A stretch of DNA of 64,000 nucleotides from Trichomonas vaginalis G3. Lineage: Eukaryota > Parabasalia > Trichomonadida > Trichomonadidae. The translations under genes and the position numbers were made by a program. The notes beneath the pieces were generated by a model. It had not been told where the DNA came from, searched no databases, and saw only the letters and a program-made list of their open reading frames with translations. The stretch is taken from assembly GCF_026262505.1 (NCBI RefSeq), contig NC_067207.1:27248082-27312081 (forward strand). Direction: 5' to 3'. Shown here one piece after another: positions 9,410 to 18,453 of the stretch (positions are counted from its first letter, which is position 1; every line of letters begins with the position of its first letter).

Positions 9410-10057
9410 CTAATGTTTCAAAGTCAAAAGTAATATAATATCTTGTCGGTTATAATATTCCTGCAAATTGTGAGCTAATAACCACTGATATATCTTCTGT
9501 TTCATAATATGTGGTGCATATGGTTGCTGGGTTTTTTGCAATTGAACGTCTTGAATTAATCTTCCATTATTTTCTTTACATTTCTCACAATGCTTTAAAA
9601 ATCTTCTTTGGTTTTTCCTTTCTGGATCATCGCGGATAGAATAAACTTTTTCTTTACAATATGGACAAACTTTATAGCCGGTGAGTGCTTCAACGTCTGT
9701 TATTCTGTCAGCGTGAAGTTTTCCACATGGACTCTGTGTTAATAAAATATTTAATGTTTCAAATTCTGGATCTATCATTATTGATTCCACTAATGGAAAG
9801 TCTACCTTATTTATGTCCACGTCTTCTGGTTGAGGATCACAATAATAGAAATCAATATTAACATTTAACATTCTCGCTAATCTCTCACTTTCTGATGAAA
9901 TGTCAAACCCTTCATATGCATCTATTGCTTCATTTAAATAGCTTCTACGAGTTTTAGGATTAGCACCATCAGGAATGTTATAGAAGCGTTTAAATAACCT
10001 TCTTCCTTCTGCTCTAATTTGATTATCATTCATTTTAGCTGTTCCGTTTTTGTTCAT
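9410..10057 (-). CDS. polB: N-terminal part of the element-A DNA polymerase (frameshifted)
   Basis: 215 residues starting after an ATTTTTATTACATAA leader. Residues ~130-165 hold a zinc-finger-like CPYC...H..CEKC segment. The frame ends just where the exonuclease domain should begin; the second copy of this element (62668 onward) reads straight through into the polymerase. Comparison shows this copy has one A fewer at ~9451 (AACCG against AAACCG), so the polymerase gene 10057-6612 is broken here by a single base. Confidence 0.8.
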   Translation of the reverse strand: MNKNGTAKMNDNQIRAEGRRLFKRFYNIPDGANPKTRRSYLNEAIDAYEGFDISSESERLARMLNVNIDFYYCDPQPEDVDINKVDFPLVESIMIDPEFETLNILLTQSPCGKLHADRITDVEALTGYKVCPYCKEKVYSIRDDPERKNQRRFLKHCEKCKENNGRLIQDVQLQKTQQPYAPHIMKQKIYQWLLAHNLQEYYNRQDIILLLTLKH

Positions 10058-10095
10058 TTATGTAATAAAAATTAAATAAAAATAAAGTTTATTTA

Positions 10096-11189
10096 TTAAA
10101 GTCCGTAAAATGAATTAAGAATACATAAATTTTTATCATCTGCGACGTGACGAATACATTTTAATTTACTCAAGAATGCATACCCTGATACATTAAATCT
10201 AATTCCTGTCTTATTTAATTTCACAACTTTGAAAAGGAATGTATGAATAGCTATAAAATGATGAGAAGATGTTTTATGGGTTGCTTCCATTTTTTCTGAA
10301 ATAAATGAATAAATATAATGTTTATAAGTTTTCATATCTTTTATGTTCTTAATAACGAATGGTATAGACCTTTCAACTTCATCTTCCTTAGGTGCTGTTC
10401 TTTCATATGAAACATTATTGGTATCTTCAACAATGAAACCACAATCACACAAAATTTTATAGGTTCCAATGGTTTCTTTTGATATTTTATCTAATAAATC
10501 AAAAACTTTATCAACACCTGTGCATTTATTTAAATAATAATTTGTGTAAATATCATGATCTTCTTTTTTAATCGTATTAGTTGCATATGTCACGTTTTTA
10601 AGAGCTTTTTTGAATTTTTCGGAATCTAAAGGTGGTGAAAGTAATATACAAGGGTATTCTTCATTATCAATAAATTGTAACTTATGTTTATGAATAAATT
10701 TAGTTCCTTCTTCTGAAAGTGTTTCATCTATTTCACCATCTAATAAATTTTGTGTTGATTCTAAGACATAATTTTTATATCTTTCTTCATGAGATTTCTG
10801 AACTTCTGATTCTGAAGCTGGGATATTCATTAAACCCTCTACTTCATTTTCAACTTCTCTTAATTCCTTAATTTTTTCATCTATTTCATCTCTTATTTTT
10901 TCCAGTCTTTCAATTTCATCATATTCATCATCTTTAATCCGTTCTTCATAATATTCAGGGAAAACATCAGGTTCTTTAGGTTTTTTTTTTTAGATGTGGG
11001 ATATAAGAAATTTATAACATCATCTTTATTCATTTTTCCATCATAATCAAACTCATTTAAAAACTCCGCAAATTTTTGACAATTTCTTAAATAATATTTA
11101 TCAACTTCATAACCCGCCTCCTTTAATATATCCTTTATTTCCTCATTTGTGAATCCCAATTTTTTAACGCTGTTAGTTGTGACACTCAT
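10096..11189 (-). pseudogene. Lysine-rich element-A protein of unknown function (frameshifted)
   Basis: The right-hand copy (61506-62618) shows the full design: a short N-terminal helical region (KKLGFTNEEIKDIL), an acidic charged linker and a ~245-residue C-terminal domain with CDCGFIVED, ending FLSKLKCIRHVADDKN. In this copy the frame from 11189 is lost at a poly-T run around 10980-10992 and resumes so that 10830-10096 is open. The start follows a TTTTTAATTCGTATGAA leader. The two parts are clearly one gene. No known family recognised; it lies directly upstream of the polymerase in both copies. Confidence 0.7.
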
Positions 11190-11267
11190 TTCATACGAAT
11201 TAAAAATAAATTATTAAAAATGTAAGACATGAATCAAATAATTGATTTCATAAATTCAAATAATCAT

Positions 11268-11375
11268 TAGTTTCAATTTCTTTTTCTCATTTATGAGGTC
11301 TTTGATTATGACTCCATTGATTCCATTCATGATTTAAACACTTGTTTTAATTAATCGCGGAATATCTGACATCAT
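11268..11375 (-). pseudogene. Remnant of the terminal element-A gene (intact copy at 60818-61408)
   Basis: The reverse strand starts MMSDIPRLIK like the 196-residue gene at 60818, then jumps to the WNQWSHNQRPHK part of that protein and stops. Compared with the intact copy about 105 bp is missing inside and the whole second half is absent. This is a deleted relic of the outermost gene of element A. Confidence 0.75.
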
Positions 11376-11982
11376 CTATATATAGCTTCTTTTATAAAAG
11401 ATGAAATAAATTATTTTTAAAATTAATGTTAATTATTTTTAATATGTTTATTACATCATGTATGGGTTGAGTGTAAATGTCTTACATTTTTAAATCTTGA
11501 TTTATTCTAAAACGTAAGAATAAAAACCGTAAGAATCATACATTTTTTACTTCATATGTCAAAAATAATGATACAAAATCGTTCAATATCGTATGAATTC
11601 TTACATTTACAAAAAAAGTCACACAACCCGTCATATCCACTACTGTAATCGATTTTTAAGAATTTGATTCATTCTTATATCAACCATCACACACCTTATA
11701 TACAAATCATTTTAGACATGAGATATTTCATTTTCCGATGTTTTGAGGATGGTCGGATTTCAAAAATGTTGACAAATAGTTATTCCATCCTTAAATACTT
11801 CTAAAATTTTATATGTGTAGAATTTCTTATCCTTATGCTTGATTGTTATTTGTTAAACAGAAATATGAATCAATAATTTTGGAGATTTAAGTATTTGAGG
11901 AGAATCAAATATAATCCGATGCTTGTTGATTATATTAATATAAAAATAAGAATGTAATTTTGAATATCCGATAAATAATTTT
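11376..11982. other. Terminal non-coding end of element A and host intergenic DNA
   Basis: 11,376-~11,630 aligns, in reverse, with 60,585-60,817, the outer end of the right-hand copy: both contain AACATTAATTTTAAAAATAA near the gene and a GTGTGACTTTTTTTGT block at the outer limit. The left copy has repeated motifs with TTACATTTTT and CGTAAGAA. From ~11,631 to 11,982 I see only AT-rich host DNA with no gene or RNA. Confidence 0.55.
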
Positions 11983-13872
11983 TTATTTTCTTACTTTCTT
12001 GAGCGCAGCAATAAGCCTGTCTAAATCAGGATTTGTCTTTGGTGGGAAGTTCATCAATAATTTCAATATTGCCTGTGAGAAATTAGGATTAATCTCAGCT
12101 GCTTTCGATAAAAATTCTGCGGAAACTTGTTTGCAAATTGCTGGACAATTTGATGGGAATACATAATTCAAAGCTTTAAACAATACAGAGAAAGTACTAA
12201 ATACTTCACCTTGTATCATCTTATAGAAAGCCAAGCAAACATTAGAAACTTCTTTGCAAACATTTTCATCGCAAAAAGCCAAATAAAGATATTCATGTAA
12301 ATTATTAAAAACTTTCGTCCATCTTTCCGCATCATCTTGTCTAATATCAGTCATTAAAGCGGACAACAAGAAGATCTCTTTGTCAATTCTATCAGGTTGA
12401 GATTGATTAATCTGGTTCGCCATAGATTCAGCAATATCAACTGTAGAAATTGATTGTATCAAAGGATCAACATTATATGTTTGTCCAAAACTTTCTATAC
12501 TATAAGGAGTACTTAATAATTCCATTGGATCAGGAAGTAACAATAATAAAGATGCCATTTGTTCTGTTGTCAAAGATTTATCCTTTGCAATTGTTGACAA
12601 AACTAAAGCAGCAACAGATCTATTTGCACCTGTAATGATCTCTTTGATTTGTGGTAAAGCTTCTTCAGTTGCTTTAGTGTATAATCCAACGAGTTGTACA
12701 TCTTTATCTTGATCTCCCGTTGGAGGGAACAAAGGAATCAAAGGAATACCTGCTTGTCTATCAAAATTAATGAGTTTAGTAAGAGCTTGTGGTAATAAGC
12801 ATTGTGGATCGTTCTTTGAATACCCTTCGATCTTCTGGGCATAGAATTCTGCAAGAGGTTTAGATAATTCAGTTTCTCTTGTCAAAAATGCACTTAAAAT
12901 TGTGGCTCTTGAATCTTCCGGTGCATGTTCAAGAACATGGTAAAGCAAAATGTGATGAGTGAATGGATCTTGGCTTGGAACTGAGAAAATGAAATCGGCA
13001 AGGTCTCCAATTGGAAGAGCTTCCGGTGTTAAAGTTGGAATGAAAAGATCAATGAGATAATCAATTAGGCAAGAACCGTATTCTGGTGGCGTCTTTGGAG
13101 CAGCAACTGTTAAGAAGTGAACGATTAAGTCTGGTGGATAATGTTCCAGGAATTGAGCAAGTTGAATCGGATCTGAAAGAGAAGTAATGAATGTTTGGAG
13201 AGATTCTGGTGTGATCTCTTTTGTGAGCTCATCAATAGCATTATCAAGTACTTTGGGATCTGAATCTTCAGTTGCTGGAGTATTTGAATTGCGCAACTCC
13301 AAAAATCCAGGTCCAGACTTGATAACAGATGCCGATTCGAATGAGATAGGTGTTAAGTCCGATGCAGCACCAGTTCTTTGTACTGATGTTGAGCCAATGA
13401 ATCTTTGGCGATTTGGTGCTGGTGGAGGTATCTCTGGTTGTGGTTCTGGTGTTTTTGGAATCGTAGGTGGTGCAATTGTTGTAACTTGCGCTTGTTTTCC
13501 TTTCTCTTTAGAATCATTCGATGAGAAATTGCCAAGATTTGGATGACTAGGTGTAAGTTTAGTGAAATGTGTATATAATATTTCAATAAGAGTAACAGCC
13601 GAACCTTGTTTCCTTTTAATTACTTCATCAATTAAATATTGTTGAATTGGTATTTTATTTTTCTGAAATACAGCAGCTAATTGATTCCAATTGTCTTGGC
13701 GCATTTTAGTACTAACGAAGTTTGAATAAGAATGCATTGATACTGTTGGAATATATTTTGCAACGATTTCTGCTACTAAAAATCCACTTGCGAAATCAAC
13801 TCTTGGATTACTATATGATTGTGAAAGATCTATTGTCTGTAGCCATCTTAATACACTTCTACTAAACGACAT
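11983..13872 (-). CDS. CH-like (SPEF1/SPATA4-type) domain protein
   Basis: 629 residues. The first ~105 residues resemble the calponin-homology-like domain of sperm flagellar proteins: VLRWLQTIDLS, FASGFLVAEIVAKYIP, YSNFVSTKMRQDNWNQLAAVFQK, then a helical end. A proline-rich linker follows (~residues 130-160), then a ~430-residue all-helical region of HEAT-like character. In ciliates and animals this domain binds microtubules of axonemes, fitting a flagellate; the C-terminal function is unknown. It is an intact single-exon host gene. The family call rests on the N-terminal pattern only. Confidence 0.75.
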   Translation of the reverse strand: MSFSRSVLRWLQTIDLSQSYSNPRVDFASGFLVAEIVAKYIPTVSMHSYSNFVSTKMRQDNWNQLAAVFQKNKIPIQQYLIDEVIKRKQGSAVTLIEILYTHFTKLTPSHPNLGNFSSNDSKEKGKQAQVTTIAPPTIPKTPEPQPEIPPPAPNRQRFIGSTSVQRTGAASDLTPISFESASVIKSGPGFLELRNSNTPATEDSDPKVLDNAIDELTKEITPESLQTFITSLSDPIQLAQFLEHYPPDLIVHFLTVAAPKTPPEYGSCLIDYLIDLFIPTLTPEALPIGDLADFIFSVPSQDPFTHHILLYHVLEHAPEDSRATILSAFLTRETELSKPLAEFYAQKIEGYSKNDPQCLLPQALTKLINFDRQAGIPLIPLFPPTGDQDKDVQLVGLYTKATEEALPQIKEIITGANRSVAALVLSTIAKDKSLTTEQMASLLLLLPDPMELLSTPYSIESFGQTYNVDPLIQSISTVDIAESMANQINQSQPDRIDKEIFLLSALMTDIRQDDAERWTKVFNNLHEYLYLAFCDENVCKEVSNVCLAFYKMIQGEVFSTFSVLFKALNYVFPSNCPAICKQVSAEFLSKAAEINPNFSQAILKLLMNFPPKTNPDLDRLIAALKKVRK

Positions 13873-14361
13873 CAGAATTCTAACGTATTTATTTTTTTCT
13901 CCAAATTTTATTGTTTCTCCAAATCATCTTTAATTTTAAACTTCATTTTATAATGGATTAGTTGTGTGTGCAAAATCTTTTATCATTTTCATACATGATG
14001 CACTCCATTATCGATATTATTATATCTCTTTAATAAGATTCAGCTAAAAGAGCATTCATATTTCTGAATTTCTGCATTAAAATCTTACAATTAGATGTTT
14101 TTGTTGTCATATTTGGATTTAAGAGTTTATCTAAAAGCAGGCTATATTATGATCTTTTTGAAAATTACGAGTTTCTCACAATTTGACTTTGGATTTCACA
14201 TAACGAGATTTATCGATTGCTGTAAGGGTTTCGTTTTGCGAAAAAAACGTACAATACGCAATTTCGCTAAAAAACATTTAGCTAGCAATTTCGACCTTTG
14301 ACTCCACTCAAGACGTCACTTTTTTAATTTTGCGGTATCATATTTTTGGAAAATCTTTATG
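13873..14361. other. Host intergenic DNA with relic of an ankyrin-gene 5' region
   Basis: No gene seen. Bases ~14,156-14,235 (ATTACGAGTTTCTCACAATT, then ACGAGATTTATCGATTGCTG) closely match the sequence upstream of the ankyrin gene at 44748 (44,643-44,710). The adjoining AAGGGTTTCGTTTTGC occurs in reverse complement at ~39,563-39,580 just before the first ankyrin gene. The insertion site of the B element therefore lies in DNA related to ankyrin gene promoters. Confidence 0.6.
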
Positions 14362-14366
14362 AATAT
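14362..14366. repeat. Candidate target-site duplication, left copy
   Basis: AATAT directly precedes the poly-A edge of the left terminal repeat and AATAT follows the poly-T edge on the right (38666-38670). Polintons usually duplicate 5-6 bp. The low complexity makes this suggestive rather than proven. Confidence 0.45.
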
Positions 14367-14370
14367 AAAA

Positions 14371-14643
14371 AAAAAAAAAAAAAAAAAGGGAGTGGGGCCT
14401 CCAGGCACTTCGTGCCCTCTAGCCCCGAAGATGTTTAGTATACAATGAAGTATAAAATGAGGTTTTTTTTTGGGTGAAGGGGGCTTCCCAGGCACTTCGT
14501 GCCTTCTAGCCCTAAAAATTTTTGAAAGTCGTTGTCGTTGACTTTTCGGTAGAGGACTCAAAATAGTATAACTATGTCCGGACAAGTAAGGGTCTATCGT
14601 CGCTACAGAAAAGTTACGGGCGTTCAAAGAAGTATACTTTGAG
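14371..14643. repeat. Left terminal inverted repeat of element B
   Basis: The A-run and the following 256 bases are the reverse complement of 38398-38665 with only a few differences. The repeat contains two hairpins GGCACTTCGTGCC (14404-14416, 14491-14503) inside CAGGCACTTCGTGCC(T/C)TCTAGCCC blocks about 87 bp apart. The inner limit is the sequence ACTTTGAGA at 14636-14644. Confidence 0.9.
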
Positions 14644-14695
14644 AAGCCTTTTCTGTCACTTTTTCAGGTAAAAACATTTTTATTATATATATAAA

Positions 14696-15514
14696 ATGAA
14701 TTTTACAAAACCACCGTTACCCTTCTTTGGAAATAAGAGTAGATGTAAAGATATTCTATTGAGAGAACTTAAGAAACTACCGAATGGTCTAACATTTGTA
14801 GATTTGTTCGGTGGAAGTTTCTATATATCCCATTTGTGCCATACCGTATTCCCAGACTCAAAGATTATATGCAATGACTTCGACAACTATATGAACCGTC
14901 TCAAACATATACCAGACACAAACAAAATATTGAGTGAGTTAAAAGAAAAGATACCTATAGGTAAGATGGAACGTATACCATTAGATAAGAAAAATATTGT
15001 CAGAGAGGTTTTGAAAAAAGTAGAATATATAGACTGGGATAGTATATCTGCTAGACTATTATATAGTGGTTCTATAAGAGTTCATGACATTGAAACACTT
15101 ATGTCAAACGTTTTATATCTTAACTATACAAAGGTTTTCAAAGAGGACATAGAAAAATATATTGAGGGTATAGAGTTTGTGAGATGTCATTGGACAGAGT
15201 TGTATGAAAAATTTAAAGACAAGGAAAATGTTTTCTTTATAGTGGACCCGCCGTTCTATAACACATGCGATTTTCAATACCAAGTAGACTGGACTTTGAG
15301 AGACTCTTTAGAAACTTTAGACGTTTTACATAACCATCCATGCTTTTACTTTACATCCGATAAAAGTGGTTTGGAAACCGTTATGAGATGGTTAGAAGAC
15401 ATACATGACTATGAGTTTAGATATGACAAGATAGAATATGAGAGAGGTCCTATAAACCGGAGAAAGTGTCATAACAAAGAAATTTTATTGGTAACTAAAT
15501 GTGGTTTGAAATAG
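14696..15514 (+). CDS. Dam-like adenine-specific DNA methyltransferase
   Basis: 272 residues. FVDLFGGSFYISH (~34-46) is the AdoMet-binding motif, ICNDFDNY the acidic loop and FIVDPPFYNT (~180-189) the DPPY-type catalytic motif of N6-adenine methylases (D12 class). It lies just inside the left terminal repeat behind a TTTTTATTATATATATAA leader. Trichomonas DNA is known to carry N6-methyladenine and such methylases have been linked to Maverick elements, so this gene could mark element or host DNA. A 3' fragment of the same gene occurs inverted beside the right terminal repeat (38185-38400). Confidence 0.9.
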   Translation: MNFTKPPLPFFGNKSRCKDILLRELKKLPNGLTFVDLFGGSFYISHLCHTVFPDSKIICNDFDNYMNRLKHIPDTNKILSELKEKIPIGKMERIPLDKKNIVREVLKKVEYIDWDSISARLLYSGSIRVHDIETLMSNVLYLNYTKVFKEDIEKYIEGIEFVRCHWTELYEKFKDKENVFFIVDPPFYNTCDFQYQVDWTLRDSLETLDVLHNHPCFYFTSDKSGLETVMRWLEDIHDYEFRYDKIEYERGPINRRKCHNKEILLVTKCGLK

Positions 15515-15630
15515 GACTACTTGTTTTAGGTTTTTTCCATTGTGTCATCTATTTCTTTGACGTGGCAGAAAAGTACAGAGAATATGAAGATGAACCGATG
15601 CCTGCAAATGTTCAGTATATGTACTCGTAA
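15499..15630 (+). CDS. Small single-pass membrane protein (43 aa)
   Basis: 43 codons whose start overlaps the last 16 bases of the methylase. Residues 4-20 form one hydrophobic segment (IGLLVLGFFHCVIYFF) followed by a charged tail with EKYREYEDEP. Small membrane proteins of this kind are common in membrane-containing viruses; the role is inferred only. It leads into the next virion-like gene after 23 bp. Confidence 0.5.
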   Translation: MWFEIGLLVLGFFHCVIYFFDVAEKYREYEDEPMPANVQYMYS

Positions 15631-15653
15631 GAGATATTTTTATCTAATATTAA

Positions 15654-16016
15654 ATGGACGCACAGAACTTAGCGAATGCACAGCAACCCGGACAACCAAA
15701 CCCAGAGAATATTCCAAATGAAGTTAGAATACAAACTGCAATGGCAAACTATGGTCAAGTGCCAACAGATGTACAAATGCAAACTGCCATGTCAAATGAC
15801 GCTGCGTTAGGTTTGCCACCATGGTATGCAAATATGAGATGGAAAGAGTTTTATACAAACCCTGAAGTGGGATATAAACAACTCTATGCAGATGACGCGA
15901 ACACAGGAGTTGACCCAGAGTATGTTTTCTACCAGAGGAGAAATAGAATGTATGAGCTCCAGTTAAAGAATGCTATGGAACTCAACAGGAAACGTAAGAG
16001 ACTAGGTGGACATTAG
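15654..16016 (+). CDS. Hypothetical virion-associated protein (120 aa)
   Basis: 120 residues, Gln/Asn/Pro-rich at the start, with two QTAM(A/S)N repeats (RIQTAMANYG and QMQTAMSND) and a basic C-terminus NRKRKRLGGH. It is preceded by ATTTTTATCTAATATTAA, the type of leader found before structural genes here, and followed after 18 bp by the glycine-rich small protein. Not a recognised family; probably virion or DNA-associated by context. Confidence 0.55.
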   Translation: MDAQNLANAQQPGQPNPENIPNEVRIQTAMANYGQVPTDVQMQTAMSNDAALGLPPWYANMRWKEFYTNPEVGYKQLYADDANTGVDPEYVFYQRRNRMYELQLKNAMELNRKRKRLGGH

Positions 16017-16034
16017 ATTTTTACATATAGTAAA

Positions 16035-16277
16035 ATGGGTTTCTTCAGTAGTATTGGAAACTTCTTTCGAAATGTTGGAAGAGGTATATGGAATGGAATA
16101 AAATCTGTCGGAAGAGGAGTATGGAACGGAGTCAAAAATATTGGTAAAAGAGTAGGTCAGTTCGTTGGTATTATACCTAAAGACCCTGAACCAGAAGAAC
16201 AAGCTCCTGTTATACAACAGCCTGAACCTGCACCACAGTCTAGTTGGCAACCAAATCCAACACCTCAACCGTATTAA
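16035..16277 (+). CDS. Small amphipathic protein, possible membrane-active minor virion protein
   Basis: 80 residues. It begins MGFFSSIGNFF and continues with near-repeats (VGRGIWNGIKS, VGRGVWNGVKN), giving an amphipathic basic helix, then a Pro/Gln tail. The Met-Gly start could be myristoylated. Short amphipathic N-terminal helices are typical of membrane-lytic minor capsid proteins such as adenoviral pVI; that role is by analogy only. The leader is ATTTTTACATATAGTAAA. It is convergent with the gene at 16282-17130, only 4 bp apart. Confidence 0.55.
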   Translation: MGFFSSIGNFFRNVGRGIWNGIKSVGRGVWNGVKNIGKRVGQFVGIIPKDPEPEEQAPVIQQPEPAPQSSWQPNPTPQPY

Positions 16278-16281
16278 AAAA

Positions 16282-17130
16282 TTATATTTTTACCGTTCGA
16301 TAGTAGTTGTATATGAAACTAAGTTCTAAGTAAAACGCATGGTATAATGGAACTATTCTCTTTCTTCCATCTGTAGTAAACCATACTTGAAAATCTGAAA
16401 TACTTCCACTCGGTGGTTCATATAGCTTTGTAGGTTTTTCGTAAAAGTCATTTGCCAAGCATAAAAAAGAGTTTTGTGCACCAGAAAATGAAGCATGAAC
16501 TATAATAGCATCTGAGTCGAAAACATTTTCATATGTTCCATTAGGGTTTTCGACTTCATAAAAGTCCGGGTGTACTGGATATTCTGCAGGCTGATTTAAC
16601 ATCCTCAAAAATCTATACCATGCCAAGTTGTTATATTTTGTAGAAATATAAACGTTTTCTCCAAGGTCTTCTATTCTATCGATTTTAACAGTTGCATTTT
16701 TCCTGTCATATATAATATCGAGATGGTACTCTCCTTCGTCAATGTTATACTGCTTTGCATATTCGAGATAGATATCGTTTATTTTTTCTTGAAAAGCTTG
16801 AAGAGTTGTTTCTAAGTTTACAAGCAAACTAACTTGTAAAAGTTTTCCCTGTTCAAATTTCTCATACGTACGTTTTTCTTTGTTATAGTATCGAACTACA
16901 AAACCGACCGTAAATGGGAAACCATGTATGGCTTCTGAAATGAACTTCATTCTACGAAAGCCAATAGCTTTTGTGACGGATGGGTCTCTTAGCCATCTTA
17001 ACGGGTAGTCAAAACGATAGCCTTCATGCTTTACGGTCTCTGTCTCAAACTTTTGACCGACATTCGTAAAAAGTTCATCTAATGGTTTAGTTGTAGCAAC
17101 TCTAGAAGTTTCCTTTTCTATTGGAAGCAT
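16282..17130 (-). CDS. Conserved element protein, intact paralogue (282 aa)
   Basis: 282 residues with an N-terminal TKPLDELFTN motif, RFDYPLRWLRDP, KAIGFRRMKF, and a strongly conserved C-terminal block ending SDFQVWFTTDG...YLELSFIYNY. A second copy of the family lies at 24078-24937 in the same element, where it is frameshifted. It is divergent from the tail-fibre gene with 18 bp between the two starts, sharing the leader TTTTATCTAGAATAAAA. Function unknown; neighbours and leader suggest a structural protein. Confidence 0.7.
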   Translation of the reverse strand: MLPIEKETSRVATTKPLDELFTNVGQKFETETVKHEGYRFDYPLRWLRDPSVTKAIGFRRMKFISEAIHGFPFTVGFVVRYYNKEKRTYEKFEQGKLLQVSLLVNLETTLQAFQEKINDIYLEYAKQYNIDEGEYHLDIIYDRKNATVKIDRIEDLGENVYISTKYNNLAWYRFLRMLNQPAEYPVHPDFYEVENPNGTYENVFDSDAIIVHASFSGAQNSFLCLANDFYEKPTKLYEPPSGSISDFQVWFTTDGRKRIVPLYHAFYLELSFIYNYYRTVKI

Positions 17131-17148
17131 ATTTTATCTAGAATAAAA
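17131..17148. promoter_or_regulatory. Compact divergent promoter (18 bp) of element B
   Basis: Only 18 bp (ATTTTATCTAGAATAAAA) separate two divergent start codons. A nearly identical 18 bp spacer (TTTTACTTAGAATAAAAA) separates the starts at 33893 and 33912. The palindromic character fits a bidirectional initiator. Confidence 0.5.
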
Positions 17149-18453
17149 ATGTCAAATGAAACAGCGTCTATGAGAGAAATACAACACAACCGACAACTCA
17201 TTATACAAGCTCTAAATAAGAACACAACAAACTTTTCAAACTATTCTAAGATATCTGAGTCATTGAAAGAAGGAAGCTTAAAACTGACATTAAACCCAAT
17301 GACAGATGAGTTTCTGTTTCAAGACAACAAGAACCATACTGTTTGTATAAATCCAACAAAAGGAACCTTAAACGAGAAACCTATAAAAGAACTTCTTTTG
17401 AAAGCAGATGTTGACAACAAAGCTGACAAAGAGTATGTCATTGAAAAAGTTCAAGAAGAACATGACAGAGCAGATGCAACATATGCAACGAAAGAGGATG
17501 TTGAAATGAAAGCAGATAAAACATATGTTGACGATGAGTTAGCATGTGTGGCTAGTGCGTTAGTGAAGAAGGCAGATAAGGAATATGTGGATGAAAAAGA
17601 CAATGAAATTAAAGAAAGGGTTGAATGGTATAATGAACGGACAACAAAGATTTTAAAAACTAAAGCTGATACAGGATGGGTTTCAGGATGTTTAGACCTT
17701 AAAGCCGACAAGAACCATACACATACCATTGCAAATATTACAAACTTACAAGAAACATTAGAGACAAAAGCAAATAAGACTCATACACATTCTATATCTG
17801 ATATTACAAACTTACAAGAAACCTTAAACACTAAAGCAAATAAGACTCATACACATACAAGTTTTACAACTTTTACAGCAGATGATATTACACTAAACAC
17901 AACCTTGCCAAGTAAAGGTCCAACAATACCACCGGCAACAAGTCTTGTAGATACTTTGATATCTAATGACAATAGTATTATACATCTAAGACAGGAACTC
18001 AATGTGCTTAAACAAATTTTGCCGAATCTTATTTACCCGGTTGGTTCTATTTATACGTCAATGAACTCTACCAGACCAGAAGTAGTACTTGGTTTTGGAA
18101 CTTGGACTCAAATAGTCGACAGGTTTTTGTATTGTGCAAACTCTTCAAAGGAAACAGGTGGAAGTAAAACGATTTCGGGTGCAAATTTACCTGCACACAG
18201 TCACTACGTAAGTTTAACTACATCTCGAGAAGGTGGGCATAAGCATAGATATTGGGATTGGACAGGAATGACAAAAGGTAAAGGATATGATGTTAAAGAC
18301 AACGTTCAGTTTGCTATAAATTGTTACTTGGATAACACTGAGGTAGGAGGAGACCATACACATTTCGTTTCAGGGTATACGCAAACAACGGGACAAAGTA
18401 AAGACTACATGCCACCTTACATGACAGTTTACGCATGGTATAGAAATGCTTAG
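17149..18453 (+). CDS. Tail-fibre-like protein with collar-type tip
   Basis: 434 residues. The first ~240 form a shaft: several KADKxYVxxE heptad-like repeats (~84-165) then three HTHTxxxITNLQETLxTKANK units (~185-235), a pattern seen in trimeric phage fibres. The C-terminal ~145 residues are the collar-like tip with PVGSIYTS, DRFLYCANSS, PAHSHYV and MTVYAWYR. This tip is nearly the same as that of element A at 2-514. It is expected on the outside of the virion as an attachment protein; this is by analogy to phage. The 3' end overlaps the convergent integrase by 4 bp. Confidence 0.85.
   Translation: MSNETASMREIQHNRQLIIQALNKNTTNFSNYSKISESLKEGSLKLTLNPMTDEFLFQDNKNHTVCINPTKGTLNEKPIKELLLKADVDNKADKEYVIEKVQEEHDRADATYATKEDVEMKADKTYVDDELACVASALVKKADKEYVDEKDNEIKERVEWYNERTTKILKTKADTGWVSGCLDLKADKNHTHTIANITNLQETLETKANKTHTHSISDITNLQETLNTKANKTHTHTSFTTFTADDITLNTTLPSKGPTIPPATSLVDTLISNDNSIIHLRQELNVLKQILPNLIYPVGSIYTSMNSTRPEVVLGFGTWTQIVDRFLYCANSSKETGGSKTISGANLPAHSHYVSLTTSREGGHKHRYWDWTGMTKGKGYDVKDNVQFAINCYLDNTEVGGDHTHFVSGYTQTTGQSKDYMPPYMTVYAWYRNA

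Larger units (their letters stand above)
1..11630. mobile_element. Polinton/Maverick-like element, lineage A, left copy (partial)
   Basis: A block of virus-like genes (tail-fibre tip, primase-helicase, rve integrase, B-family polymerase) running off the left window edge. Its other end is placed near 11,630 by comparison with the inverted copy at ~60,585-64,000: both share a stretch reading TGTGTGACTTTTTTTGT at the outer edge, after which the flanks differ. The replication genes are on the minus strand, the primase-helicase on the plus strand. No capsid genes lie in the visible part; they may be outside the window. Several genes carry frameshifts, so this copy is probably inactive. No terminal inverted repeat can be tested because the other end is not visible. 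Confidence 0.85.

Noticed and set aside
13187-13546. 119 aa plus-strand frame inside the CH gene
   Set aside because: Antisense shadow of an intact, well-supported gene.
14209-14310. tRNA or small RNA gene in the left flank
   Set aside because: No cloverleaf or internal promoter boxes could be made out by eye; I found no convincing tRNA or rRNA anywhere in the window.
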